Both the position numbers and the translations under genes were made by a program. DNA of 64,000 nucleotides. Origin: Firmicutes bacterium HGW-Firmicutes-8 (GTDB taxonomy: Bacteria > Bacillota > Thermincolia > Thermincolales > UBA2595). Below the pieces are notes generated by a model, which saw only the letters and a list, made by a program, of their open reading frames with translations, was not told the DNA's origin and did no database searches. Shown here in pieces: positions 20,099-27,641 of this stretch (the stretch's first letter is position 1; every line of letters starts with the position of its first letter). Location of the stretch: positions 9,311-73,310 of the forward strand of contig PGZN01000017.1 of NCBI GenBank assembly GCA_002840165.1. The letters run 5' to 3'.

Positions 20099-20117
20099 TT
20101 CTAAGAGGAGTCAGTTG

Positions 20118-20825
20118 ATGTTACATAGGTTTTCACGGACGGAACTTCTAATAGGCCCTGATGGCCTAGAAAAACTACAGAAAAGCAGGGTGGCTGTTTT
20201 CGGAATTGGCGGGGTGGGCGCATCTGCCGTGGAAGCCTTAGCCCGCTGCGGAATTGGATATCTGGTCTTGGTTGATTATGATGATATCTGTCTAACAAAT
20301 ATTAACAGGCAGATACACGCCCTGCAGTCTACGGTAGGCCGGCCTAAAGTGGAATTGATGAAAGAGCGGGTCCTACAGATTAACCCCAAAGCGGTGGTAG
20401 AGGCCATCCAGGAGTTTTATTCCCCGGACAAGAGCGAGCAGCTGATCCCGGATGACTTGGACTACATAGTTGATGCGATTGATAATGTAACAGGAAAGAT
20501 TGATTTAATTACGAAGGCCAAAGTAAAGGGTATTAGGGTTGTCTCGGCCATGGGGGCCGGTAACAAGCTGGACCCTACGGCTTTTGAGGTGGCCGACATT
20601 GCCAAGACTTCGGTATGCCCATTAGCCCGGGTTGTTAGGAGAGAGTTGAAAAAAGCCGGTATCTCTGAAGGTGTCAAGGTCGTATACTCTAAAGAACAGC
20701 CGATGGTTCCATTGTCCACCAGTTGTGCTCTGAGAAGACAGATACCCGGCAGTATTTCCTTTGTCCCACCTGTTATGGGAATGATTCTGGCCGGGGTGGT
20801 TGTGAGGGATATTTTGGGAATATAA
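20118..20825 (+). CDS. tcdA: tRNA threonylcarbamoyladenosine dehydratase
   Basis: 235 residues of the ThiF/MoeB/E1-like fold. It shows the nucleotide-binding GIGGVGA (about 31-37), DYDDICLTNINRQ, and DAIDNVTGKIDL. TcdA cyclises t6A37 of tRNA using ATP. Family Cys residues are present (CPLARVVRREL). The ATG at 20118 has AAGAGGAG 7 nt upstream. It corresponds to yrvM of Bacillus in the aspS-yrvM-bsrA-yrvN order. Confidence 0.92.
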   Translation: MLHRFSRTELLIGPDGLEKLQKSRVAVFGIGGVGASAVEALARCGIGYLVLVDYDDICLTNINRQIHALQSTVGRPKVELMKERVLQINPKAVVEAIQEFYSPDKSEQLIPDDLDYIVDAIDNVTGKIDLITKAKVKGIRVVSAMGAGNKLDPTAFEVADIAKTSVCPLARVVRRELKKAGISEGVKVVYSKEQPMVPLSTSCALRRQIPGSISFVPPVMGMILAGVVVRDILGI

Positions 20826-20827
20826 TT

Positions 20828-20990
20828 AGTTGCTAGTTGCTAGTTGCTAGTTGCTAGTTGCTAGTTGCTAGTGACCAATGACCACTGAGAAGTTCCATAC
20901 TTTACGGATACCAAGGGGGATGGAAAAGTTTGTTCGGCAAACTCTCTTTTTTTTAGAACTAGCACCTAGGAACTAGCACCTAGCAACTGC
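20828..20990. repeat. Heptamer inverted arrays after tcdA
   Basis: A left arm of six TTGCTAG units (20828-20872) starts right at the tcdA stop codon. The right arm (CTAGCAC, CTAGGAA and CTAGCAA units) is at 20956-20988. The terminator at 20928-20954 sits between the arms. Confidence 0.9.
20928..20954 (+). terminator. Intrinsic terminator of tcdA
   Basis: GTTTG-TTCGG-CAAAC stem-loop followed by CTCTTTTTTTT. Confidence 0.85.
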
Positions 20991-20998
20991 TTAACAAA

Positions 20999-21049
20999 TT
21001 GACAATATTATACTGCGGTATTATAATATACCTAATACCCCGGGAGGGT
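20999..21049 (+). promoter_or_regulatory. Consensus promoter and putative CsoR-type operator
   Basis: TTGACA (20999-21004), 17-bp spacer, TATAAT (21022-21027) is a perfect sigma-A promoter. Downstream, TACCC-CGGGA-GGGTA (about 21035-21049) is an inverted repeat resembling CsoR/CstR-family operators, and it overlaps the ribosome site. This suggests autoregulation of the next two genes. Confidence 0.7.
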
Positions 21050-21053
21050 AAGT

Positions 21054-21353
21054 TTGGGAGGGATGCCAAAATTGCAGAAAGTACAGGATATCCAAGAAAA
21101 TCTGAACAAAAGACTTAAGAGAATTGAGGGTCAGGTAAAAGGGATTGGAAGAATGGTAGAAGAAGGCAAAAACTGCCAGGATATCCTGACCCAGGTCGCC
21201 GCCGCCCGGTCGGCTCTGAAGATGGTCGGCAATTTGGTGCTCAACCATTACGCTGTAGAATGCTTAGGTAAATCAGTGTCAGCCAAAGACAAAAAGATAA
21301 AACTGGATGAACTGAAAAAGCTTATTCAGACGATAACCCGTTTTGCCGACTAG
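21054..21353 (+). CDS. CsoR/CstR family repressor
   Basis: 99-residue all-helical DUF156 repressor. The two conserved cysteines are in GKNCQDIL and AVECLGK. In copper-sensing CsoR a His lies four residues before the second Cys; here that position is Tyr (YAVEC), as the persulfide sensor CstR also lacks this His. So a sulfur- or persulfide-sensing role is more likely than copper sensing, by inference. TTG start with GGAGGG 5 nt upstream; an ATG at 21063 has no proper spacing. The thioredoxin gene follows after 27 bp. Confidence 0.88.
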   Translation: MGGMPKLQKVQDIQENLNKRLKRIEGQVKGIGRMVEEGKNCQDILTQVAAARSALKMVGNLVLNHYAVECLGKSVSAKDKKIKLDELKKLIQTITRFAD

Positions 21354-21380
21354 AGTCTTTTTGAAAGGGGTTGAAAAAAT

Positions 21381-21710
21381 ATGGCAAGTGGTAACGTACT
21401 TACTCTGACTAAGGATAATTTTAAAAACGATATTCTTGATGCAGCCGGACCCGCCCTGGTTGATTTTTGGGCCCCGTGGTGTTCCCCCTGTCGGATGATT
21501 GCACCGGTGATTGATGAAATGGCGGCAGAGTATGCCGGCAAAGTTAAAATTGGCAAGGTCAATGTTGATGAAAACCGGGAAGTCGCCGTCGAGTACGGGG
21601 TAATGAGTATTCCCACTTTAGTTTTGTTTAAAGGTGGACAGGTAGTTGACAAGGTAGTGGGCTTTAAGTCTAAAAACGACTTGAAGGCATTGTTGGATAA
21701 ATACCTTTAG
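21381..21710 (+). CDS. trxA: Thioredoxin
   Basis: 109 residues, a complete thioredoxin fold. The active site reads WCSPC (Cys34, Cys37) instead of WCGPC. The cis-Pro segment SIPTLVLF is present. It is a cytoplasmic dithiol reductant. Probably transcribed with the CsoR/CstR-like gene, which links it to sulfur or metal stress. AAAGGGG precedes the ATG. Confidence 0.95.
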   Translation: MASGNVLTLTKDNFKNDILDAAGPALVDFWAPWCSPCRMIAPVIDEMAAEYAGKVKIGKVNVDENREVAVEYGVMSIPTLVLFKGGQVVDKVVGFKSKNDLKALLDKYL

Positions 21711-21712
21711 AG

Positions 21713-21971
21713 TTGCTAGTTGCTAGTTGTTAGTTGCTAGTTAGTAGAGTTGCACTGAAGAGAGTAAGAGAGTGTGGAGTATGGCTGTTCATACGCCCTG
21801 CGGGTTTCGAGGGGGGCAGAAGAGTTTGCTGCGCATGCTCTCTTTTTTATATATCTGAAAGTTCGCGTCAGCGAACTAATCATTATCTCTTGTACCGCTT
21901 AAATAACAAAACAGGCTATACTAGGAACTAGCAACTAGGAACTAGGAACTAGCACCTAGCACCTAGCAACT
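21713..21971. repeat. Heptamer inverted arrays between trxA and rarA
   Basis: Left arm of TTGCTAG/TTGTTAG units from 21713; right arm of about eight CTAGGAA, CTAGCAA and CTAGCAC units (21920-21971) ending about 18 bp before rarA. Between them are a terminator-like hairpin ending in CTCTCTTTTTT (about 21826-21850) and AGTTCGC-GTCA-GCGAACT (about 21862-21879). No gene is visible in the interval. Confidence 0.88.
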
Positions 21972-21988
21972 GGAACGGAGATGAATCG

Positions 21989-23317
21989 ATGGATTTGTTT
22001 GAGGCCAATAGGCAGAACCAACTCAAAAAGGAAGCGCCCCTGCCTGACCGGATGCGTCCCCGGTCGATTGACGAGTTTGTAGGCCAGGAAGACATAGTGG
22101 GTCCCGGGAAGCTGCTGCGCCGGGCTATTGAAGCAGACCATCTTTCATCTGTAATATTTTACGGACCTCCGGGGACCGGTAAGACCGCACTGGCCACAGT
22201 CGTCGCGAACACCACGAAAGCCTTTTTTGAAAAGCTGAATGCGGTAATTTCCGGAGTGGCAGACATAAAACAGGTTGTGAAAAACGCCAGGGACCGGTTG
22301 GGGATGTACAACCAAAGAACGATCCTTTTTATTGATGAAATACACCGTTTTAATAAATCACAGCAGGATGCCCTGCTGCCTTATGTGGAGGATGGGACAG
22401 TTATCCTGATTGGGGCCACGACCGAAAATCCCTATTTTGAAGTCAACCCGCCTCTTTTATCCAGGTCAAGGGTCTTTAGATTTAACTCCCTGGCTGACCG
22501 GGATATCGCAAAGCTGGTGAGAGTAGCCCTGGCTGACGAGGAAAGAGGACTCGGCAGGTACCACCTTGATATGCATGACGAAGCCTTAAAACATATTATT
22601 AATATTGCCAACGGTGATGCCAGGTCAGCCTTAAACGCGCTTGAGCTGGCTGTCCTGACAACACCCCCTAACGAACAGGGGGTTAGGGAAATCACCCTGG
22701 AAGTGGCTGAGGAGTCTATTCAAAAAAGGTCTGTTAGATATGACAAATCCGGGGATCAGCATTATGATGTTATCTCAGCATTTATCAAAAGCCTGCGCGG
22801 GTCTGACCCGGATGCTGCTTTACATTGGTTGGCCAGGATGATTTATGCCGGTGAAGATCCCAGGTTTATTGCCCGCAGGCTGCTTATCCATGCCGCTGAA
22901 GATGTCGGGCTGGCTGACCCTAACGCTCTGGTTGTAGCGATGTCTGCTGCCTATGCCCTGGAATATGTTGGTATGCCGGAAGCCCGCCTGCCTTTGGCAG
23001 AAGCCACCCTCTATATTGCCACAGCCCCCAAAAGTAATGCTGTTATCAAGGGGATTGACAAAGCCCTGGAAGATATTGAAAACCACAAACTGGGACCCGT
23101 ACCTGTCCACCTGAGAGACTCCAATTACAAAGGGGCAGGCCGGATGGGACATGGCAAAGGCTATAAATATCCCCATCAGTTTGCCGGAAATTACGTGAAG
23201 CAGCAGTATCTGCCGGATGAGCTGAGTGGTGCGCAGTATTACTATCCTTATGACCACGGACACGAAAAAGAGATCAAAAAGAGACTGGAAAGACTAAAGC
23301 AAAAGCCGCAGGAATAG
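21989..23317 (+). CDS. rarA: Replication-associated recombination AAA+ ATPase RarA/MgsA
   Basis: 442 residues. AAA+ domain with Walker A GPPGTGKT (59-66), Walker B FIDEIHRF (about 114-121), sensor GATTENP, and Arg finger LSRSRVF. The C-terminal half is the MgsA tetramerisation region with GSDPDAALHWLARMI and GKGYKYPH. It acts at stalled replication forks. Corresponds to yrvN next to bsrA and tcdA in Bacillus. ATG with ACGGAG upstream. Confidence 0.96.
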   Translation: MDLFEANRQNQLKKEAPLPDRMRPRSIDEFVGQEDIVGPGKLLRRAIEADHLSSVIFYGPPGTGKTALATVVANTTKAFFEKLNAVISGVADIKQVVKNARDRLGMYNQRTILFIDEIHRFNKSQQDALLPYVEDGTVILIGATTENPYFEVNPPLLSRSRVFRFNSLADRDIAKLVRVALADEERGLGRYHLDMHDEALKHIINIANGDARSALNALELAVLTTPPNEQGVREITLEVAEESIQKRSVRYDKSGDQHYDVISAFIKSLRGSDPDAALHWLARMIYAGEDPRFIARRLLIHAAEDVGLADPNALVVAMSAAYALEYVGMPEARLPLAEATLYIATAPKSNAVIKGIDKALEDIENHKLGPVPVHLRDSNYKGAGRMGHGKGYKYPHQFAGNYVKQQYLPDELSGAQYYYPYDHGHEKEIKKRLERLKQKPQE

Positions 23318-23333
23318 AAGGAGGAGGAATGCC

Positions 23334-23714
23334 GTGAAGATAACCATCACAAAGGGTCCGGTTATGTTTTTGGTATCCTCTTTTCTTTTTGCGGTAATGG
23401 GGGCTTTCGTCAAATTAGCATCTCCCTTTGCCCCGGCCAATGAGATTGCCTTTGTCGGGTGTTTTCATACCCCTGGTAATCTCCATTGTGGGAGTTATCC
23501 TGTTAACCCAGCCCAGTTTTACCAAAATGAGAATCGGTGATTTGCTGGCCTTAGCGTCTTCCATTTTGGCCGGCATGGCAGTAGTTGTTGTTCGCAAACT
23601 GGAGATATACTGACATTAATTGAAGCGATAGGGGCGTTTATGATTATGGTGAGCAGCGGTTACATAGCATACCGCGGGATTGTGGCAGTCCCTGAAAGTA
23701 TAAACTCCTGCTGA
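23334..23714 (+). pseudogene. Remnant of an EamA/DMT-family transporter
   Basis: Three pieces in different frames: an N-terminal membrane helix (FLVSSFLFAVMGAFVKLASP, from 23334), a middle part (VFIPLVISIVGVILLTQPSF, about 23464-23600), and a short C-terminal end (ending RGIVAVPESINSC). EamA proteins have about 290 residues and ten helices; here about 110 residues remain. It is a decayed, deleted gene with a still-good ribosome site (GGAGGAGG). Confidence 0.75.
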
Positions 23715-23766
23715 TTGACCTTTTTTCGAGCTGTGCATAATATATGGATAGAGAGGAGGGAACAAT

Positions 23767-23985
23767 GTGGCTGTGATAATATATACAAAAGCAGGATGTC
23801 CCTATTGTAAATCAGCTAAAGAGTCATTCAAGAACCAGGGTGTGGAGTTTGCCGAAATTAACGTTTCAGAAAATCCCGATAAAATTGGCGAACTTGTAAA
23901 ACTGGCCGGAATCCGAAAGGTTCCTGTTATCGTAGATAATGGCCGGGTGACTGTCGGTTTCAACGGCGGCGGCTGAGGAGTATAA
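23767..23985 (+). CDS. UXX-star (seleno)protein, glutaredoxin-like
   Basis: 72 residues when the UGA at 23974-23976 is read as selenocysteine. The glutaredoxin fold has CPYC (Cys11, Cys14), KVPVIV with the cis-Pro, and a Gly-rich end. The last codons are GFNGGG-U-G-V-stop, exactly the U-x-x-stop ending that names the UXX-star family. A candidate bSECIS hairpin, CGGTACC-GGT-GGTGCCG, lies at 23988-24004 with GGU in its loop. Read as ordinary stop, the protein would lose only three residues. GTG start with GAGGAGGG upstream. Redox target unknown. Confidence 0.85.
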
Positions 23986-24026
23986 TCCGGTACCGGTGGT
24001 GCCGAAGAAAATAAGTAATGAGCAAC

Positions 24027-24074
24027 AAAGGGACGCAAGGTTTATTCTATGATAAACGATGCGCCCCTTTTATT
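24027..24074 (+). terminator. Intrinsic terminator after the UXX-star gene
   Basis: AAAGGGACGCA and TGCGCCCCTTT pair around an AT-rich loop, followed by TATTC. It could act on both strands, stopping spoVG as well. Confidence 0.65.
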
Positions 24075-24107
24075 CATTTATCGCTGGCTGCTAACTACTG
24101 CTCCAAT

Positions 24108-24136
24108 TAGCAACTAGGCACTAGCAACTAGCAACT
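24108..24136. repeat. CTAGCAA half-array
   Basis: Three to four CTAGCAA or CTAGGCA units without a left arm, just beyond the spoVG stop codon. Confidence 0.7.
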
Positions 24137-24140
24137 GTTT

Positions 24141-24392
24141 TTATGCCAGCTGACGATATTCCTCCAAGACAGTATCAATGAGTGTTGTCCGGCTTTGGGC
24201 TGTGATGGGGTGAGAAATATCAACATATTTGTCGCCAACTTTTTTGTATGGCATAGCTACGAAAAGGCCGTTCTTCCCTTGGACAATTCTGATGTCATGA
24301 ACCACTAAAGCATTATCTATGGTGACTGAAGCTAAGGCCTTAAGACTGGTATCCCCATTAACTTTTCTAATCCTAACATCTGTAATATTCAT
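24141..24392 (-). CDS. spoVG: SpoVG family RNA-binding regulator
   Basis: 83 residues beginning MNITDVRIRKV, with ALVVHDIRIVQG and GLFVAMPYKK, which are typical of SpoVG. SpoVG affects sporulation, division and exoproduct genes in Firmicutes and binds nucleic acid. The ATG at 24392 is preferred over the longer frame from 24470 because homologues start here; CCAGGTAA lies upstream. It has an untranslated or short-ORF leader of about 130 nt. Confidence 0.93.
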   Translation of the reverse strand: MNITDVRIRKVNGDTSLKALASVTIDNALVVHDIRIVQGKNGLFVAMPYKKVGDKYVDISHPITAQSRTTLIDTVLEEYRQLA

Positions 24393-24399
24393 TTTCTGA

Positions 24400-24504
24400 T
24401 TACCTGGTGATAAGTATTTTAGTTTTATTGACAGAAGTGATAACCTTTGCAGTGCCGGGCCCAAGAACACTGATTAAGCCGCCCCTGTCATTTTTGATTA
24501 CCAG
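24400..24504 (-). CDS. Possible 34-residue leader peptide with a CTG start
   Basis: In the spoVG leader, AAGGAGG is followed 7 nt later not by ATG/GTG/TTG but by CTG at 24504, opening a frame of 34 codons (contains GGLISVLGPGTAKVI) that ends 7 nt before spoVG. The strong ribosome site has no other sensible start in range. CTG initiation is rare, so this is tentative. Confidence 0.35.
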   Translation of the reverse strand: MVIKNDRGGLISVLGPGTAKVITSVNKTKILITR

Positions 24505-24524
24505 GTATCCACCTCCTTAACTGG

Positions 24525-24554
24525 ATTTTACCACGAACAAATGTTCGGTGTCAA
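24525..24554 (-). promoter_or_regulatory. spoVG promoter containing a LexA (SOS) box
   Basis: On the minus strand TTGACA (24549-24554), 18-bp spacer, TAAAAT (24525-24530). The spacer holds CGAACATTTGTTCG (24534-24547), a perfect GAAC-N4-GTTC dyad that matches the Gram-positive LexA/DinR box. A bound LexA would block this promoter. Confidence 0.7.
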
Positions 24555-24571
24555 TACATTTTTTAATCAAC

Positions 24572-24600
24572 TTGACGGTTAATAAAAGGAACATTATAAT
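24572..24600 (+). promoter_or_regulatory. Promoter of the Sec-thioredoxin/ccdA/arsP cluster
   Basis: TTGACG, 17-bp spacer, TATAAT. It diverges from the spoVG promoter about 20 bp away. Confidence 0.75.
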
Positions 24601-24691
24601 AATATTAGAAAATAATCATATAGTAATGAAGAGTGACTTCACGCCCGTCCAGTAATGGTATGAATAAAAAATATAAAAAGGGGGGGACCCT

Positions 24692-25132
24692 TTGAAGTTA
24701 AAAGCAATAGTTTTAGTTGTATTAGTCGCTGCGGTGGTTGCTTTAATTACTGCCAAAGGGGTTAAAACCGAGAATACGCCGGAAGATTATTCTTCAAATA
24801 CTCCGACCTCGCAGACAGCAAGTTTAATCGAAGAAGCAAAACAGAAAGGCCAGCCGGCCTGGCTTTTGTTTCACTCAACAAAATGACCGTCCTGTATAGA
24901 GATGGAGCAGGTGTTCCATACGTTAGAACCGGAGTTTAAAGGGAAAGTTGCTTTTGTTAATATTGATGTAAATGATCCCGCGGAGCAGGCATTATGCTCT
25001 CAATATCAAATTCAGTATATTCCTACCACCTATTTTTTAAACTCGAAGGGGGAACCTACTTTTAACTATGTAGGCGTTATTCAGCAGGACGAAATGAGAG
25101 CCAAAATTATGGTATTGGCGGAGGGCAAGTAG
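24692..25132 (+). CDS. Membrane-anchored thioredoxin-like selenoprotein (U-P-S-C site)
   Basis: 146 residues if the UGA at 24884-24886 is selenocysteine (residue 65). An N-terminal helix (about 3-20) anchors or exports it. The redox site is STK-U-PSC, so Sec takes the place of the first Cys of a thioredoxin CxxC. Downstream, VAFVNIDVND and QYIPTTYF with the cis-Pro continue the thioredoxin fold in the same frame. A hairpin ATGGA-N8-TCCAT (24902-24919, GGU in the loop) lies 15 nt after the UGA as a bSECIS candidate. The frame is otherwise intact over 147 codons. GGGGGGAC precedes the TTG start. The stop codon abuts ccdA, suggesting that CcdA supplies its electrons. Confidence 0.85.
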
Positions 25133-25822
25133 ATGGAGGAACTGGTCACCCGGTACTTGTCCCAGGCGCTGCAGGGTTACTCGATACTGGCTGTGCTATT
25201 GGTGTTTTTCGCCGGTATTGTCACGAGCATAGGGCCTTGCAATATGTCGATGATCCCTGTGCTTATGGCTTATGTGGGCGGCACTTCTGATATCGGCAAA
25301 GCCCGGAGTTTCTGGTTATCGTTGTTTTTCACCCTGGGTACATCAACCACTTTTGCCTTATTAGGAGTTATTGTTTCGGTTATTGGCGGTATTTTCGGCG
25401 CTTCGAAATCAGTTTTGATTTACACTGCCGCCGCTGTAAGTATAGCAGTCGGTCTTAAGATGCTGGGGGTTATCAAATTTAACCTGCCCAACATTGGGTC
25501 AAAAATCCTGCGCAGGCCACAGCGGCAAGGAATTTGGGCCGCCTTCCTGATGGGTTTGTTGATTGGCCTAGCTGGTTCTCAATGCGGCACGCCTGTCCTC
25601 TTCGCCATCCTGTCCCTGGTTATGAGTAAAGGTAAAATTGCTTATGGGGCAGTACTGCTGTTTTTGTATGGGCTGGGCCGGGGGGTGCCGGTTATAATTG
25701 CCGGGACATTTACCGGTTTTGCCAAAGGGCTTCCTGGGCTTTCGAAATGGTCAGGCGTTTTTGAAAAAACAGCGGGAATTATATTAATCGGAATAGGGTT
25801 TTATTTTGCCTGGACGGCTTAA
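25133..25822 (+). CDS. ccdA: CcdA-family thiol-disulfide electron carrier
   Basis: 229 residues, about six membrane helices. The two conserved cysteines are in SIGPCNMSMIPVL (first helix) and GSQCGTPVL (fourth). CcdA/DsbD-type proteins carry electrons from cytoplasmic thioredoxin to extracytoplasmic thioredoxin-like partners. It begins immediately after the stop codon of the Sec-thioredoxin gene, which is the obvious partner. A cytochrome c maturation role is possible, but no such genes are nearby. Confidence 0.9.
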   Translation: MEELVTRYLSQALQGYSILAVLLVFFAGIVTSIGPCNMSMIPVLMAYVGGTSDIGKARSFWLSLFFTLGTSTTFALLGVIVSVIGGIFGASKSVLIYTAAAVSIAVGLKMLGVIKFNLPNIGSKILRRPQRQGIWAAFLMGLLIGLAGSQCGTPVLFAILSLVMSKGKIAYGAVLLFLYGLGRGVPVIIAGTFTGFAKGLPGLSKWSGVFEKTAGIILIGIGFYFAWTA

Positions 25823-25838
25823 TATGGGAGGGGAACTT

Positions 25839-26177
25839 ATGGACGAGAGGTTATTTTCTATGGAAGCGGAGTTTTTTAAGGCCTTAGCCCATCCAACCAG
25901 AGTGCGGATTCTTAAACATCTAAGAGAAGGCGAAAAATGCGTTTGCGAATTCACTGCGGATTTGGATATGGAGCAGTCAAATACATCTCAGCACCTGGCC
26001 ATTTTGCGGAAGCAGGATATCGTAAGTTACCGTAAAGAAGGCCTGAAAGTTATTTATAAAGTAAATTACCCGCAGGTTTTTGAGATACTTGACATGGTTG
26101 AAGATGTTTTAGTGTCCCAGGTTAACGCAACTTTGAATTTGCTGAATGAAAGACCGAAAAGAAGAGGAGGTGAATAG
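25839..26177 (+). CDS. arsR: ArsR/SmtB family repressor
   Basis: 112 residues, winged helix. EGEKCVCEFTADLDMEQSNTSQHL contains the CVC metal/arsenite ligand pair at the start of the recognition region, as in classical ArsR. ATG with GGGAGGGGAA upstream; the longer frame from 25806 overlaps ccdA. It is placed inside the ccdA-trx-arsP cluster and probably controls it in response to arsenite or organoarsenicals. Confidence 0.9.
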   Translation: MDERLFSMEAEFFKALAHPTRVRILKHLREGEKCVCEFTADLDMEQSNTSQHLAILRKQDIVSYRKEGLKVIYKVNYPQVFEILDMVEDVLVSQVNATLNLLNERPKRRGGE

Positions 26178-26178
26178 A

Positions 26179-26427
26179 GTGGATATTAAAATTTTAGGCC
26201 CCGGCTGCGCCAACTGCAGCAGCTTAGAGAAGCTTGTCTTCAACGTGCTGGCAGAGCTCAATGCCGATGCGAATGTAAGTAAGGTTACAGACTTTAAAGA
26301 GATAGCATCTTACGGTGTAATGTCTACCCCAGCGCTGGTTATTGACGGGCAGGTTAAGTTTTCCGGCGTAGTTCCATCTAAAGCCAAGATGACTGAAATT
26401 ATAACAGAAGCTATTAATAGAGGCTAA
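26179..26427 (+). CDS. Small thioredoxin-like protein with CANC site
   Basis: 82 residues of the glutaredoxin-sized thioredoxin family seen with arsenic permeases. Active site GPGCANC (Cys10, Cys13) and a cis-Pro at STPALVIDG. The GTG at 26179 has AGAGGAGG 8 nt upstream and follows the arsR stop directly. It could reduce an arsenical or a partner thiol. Genes of this family are often next to ArsP-type permeases. Confidence 0.85.
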   Translation: MDIKILGPGCANCSSLEKLVFNVLAELNADANVSKVTDFKEIASYGVMSTPALVIDGQVKFSGVVPSKAKMTEIITEAINRG

Positions 26428-26467
26428 TTATCAGTGAGATAAATTTATTAAACAGTGGTGAATTCTT

Positions 26468-27484
26468 ATGAATATAGCAACTCAAATCTTTGGTTGGCTG
26501 AACGACCAACTTTTAAGAATGACATGGCTCTGGGAATCTGTAAGACTTCTTGTGGAGAAGGTATTTGGTTTATCTATCCAGGAAAGACTGGGGGGAAGTA
26601 TTCATTTCTTTATCTATGATACAATAAAGATTTTCATATTATTATCGGTGCTTATATTTGGAATATCATACATTCAAAGTTACTTCCCGCCTGAAAGAAC
26701 CAAAAAAATTCTTGGAGGGATAAAAGGTATCAGGGGAAATATTGTCGGAGCATTGTTAGGAACTATTACACCATTTTGCAGTTGCTCCAGTATCCCAATT
26801 TTTATTGGTTTCACATCGGCTGGCCTGCCCTTAGGGGTGACCTTTTCGTTTTTGATATCTTCTCCTCTTGTAGATTTAGCATCATTACTGTTATTGATGT
26901 CATTCTTCGGCGCTAAAATTGCAGTCGCCTACGTTGTTGTTGGTTTGGTTTTAGCTGTTATTGGAGGAACTCTCATTGACAAGCTGGGCCTCGAAGAATA
27001 TGTAGAGGGTTATATTAGAGAAATAGAAAGTGTTGAGTCCAGTATTGTTGAAATGACACGTGAAGAAAGGATATCTTATGCAAAGGAACAGGTTAAGGCT
27101 ATTATCAAAAGAGTGTGGCTATATGTCCTAATCGGTGTTGGCATAGGAGCGGTAATTCATAACTGGATTCCCCAATCAATCATAGAAAACGTGGTGGGAG
27201 CAAATAATCCATTTGCCGTAATACTTGCTACCGTAGTGGGCATTCCTATGTATGCAGATATTTTTGGAACTTTGCCAATAGCGGAAGCCCTGTTCAAGAA
27301 AGGGGTAGGAGCTGGCACCATATTGTCATTTATGATGGCAGTGACAGCCCTATCGTTACCTTCCTTGATTATGCTCAGTAAAGTAGTAAAGCCTAAACTT
27401 TTAGCAGTATTTTTTACTATAGTTACAGTTGGAATCATTATTATTGGTTATTTGTTTAATGCATCTTCATATTTTATCGGATAG
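26468..27484 (+). CDS. arsP: ArsP-family permease (organoarsenical efflux)
   Basis: 338 residues, about eight membrane helices. The signature TPFCSCSSIPIF (about 100-111) and the second half GIPMYADIFGTLPIAEAL are characteristic of ArsP (DUF318). Studied ArsP proteins export trivalent methyl- or aromatic arsenicals. A hydrophilic loop (about 178-215) separates the two halves. With ArsM further along (40218), the host could both make and expel methylarsenite. GTGGTGAA precedes the ATG. Confidence 0.92.
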   Translation: MNIATQIFGWLNDQLLRMTWLWESVRLLVEKVFGLSIQERLGGSIHFFIYDTIKIFILLSVLIFGISYIQSYFPPERTKKILGGIKGIRGNIVGALLGTITPFCSCSSIPIFIGFTSAGLPLGVTFSFLISSPLVDLASLLLLMSFFGAKIAVAYVVVGLVLAVIGGTLIDKLGLEEYVEGYIREIESVESSIVEMTREERISYAKEQVKAIIKRVWLYVLIGVGIGAVIHNWIPQSIIENVVGANNPFAVILATVVGIPMYADIFGTLPIAEALFKKGVGAGTILSFMMAVTALSLPSLIMLSKVVKPKLLAVFFTIVTVGIIIIGYLFNASSYFIG

Positions 27485-27641
27485 CGTAATACTCCAGACG
27501 AGAAAGATTTTGCAGCAGTTTACTGAAGCAAAACCTTTTTTAAAAGTCGTATATTAATAGTTACAGTGAGAGGACTATATTATCAACTGTATCTTTCCGG
27601 CAATAGATTCCGTCTATATAAATACAGAGGAGGTTATATAC

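Noticed and set aside
24692-24886. Thioredoxin-like gene at 24.7 kb as two separate ORFs or a nonsense-mutated pseudogene
   Set aside because: The UGA falls exactly at the first redox residue, the frame is continuous on both sides, and the next gene follows without a gap; selenocysteine explains all this better.
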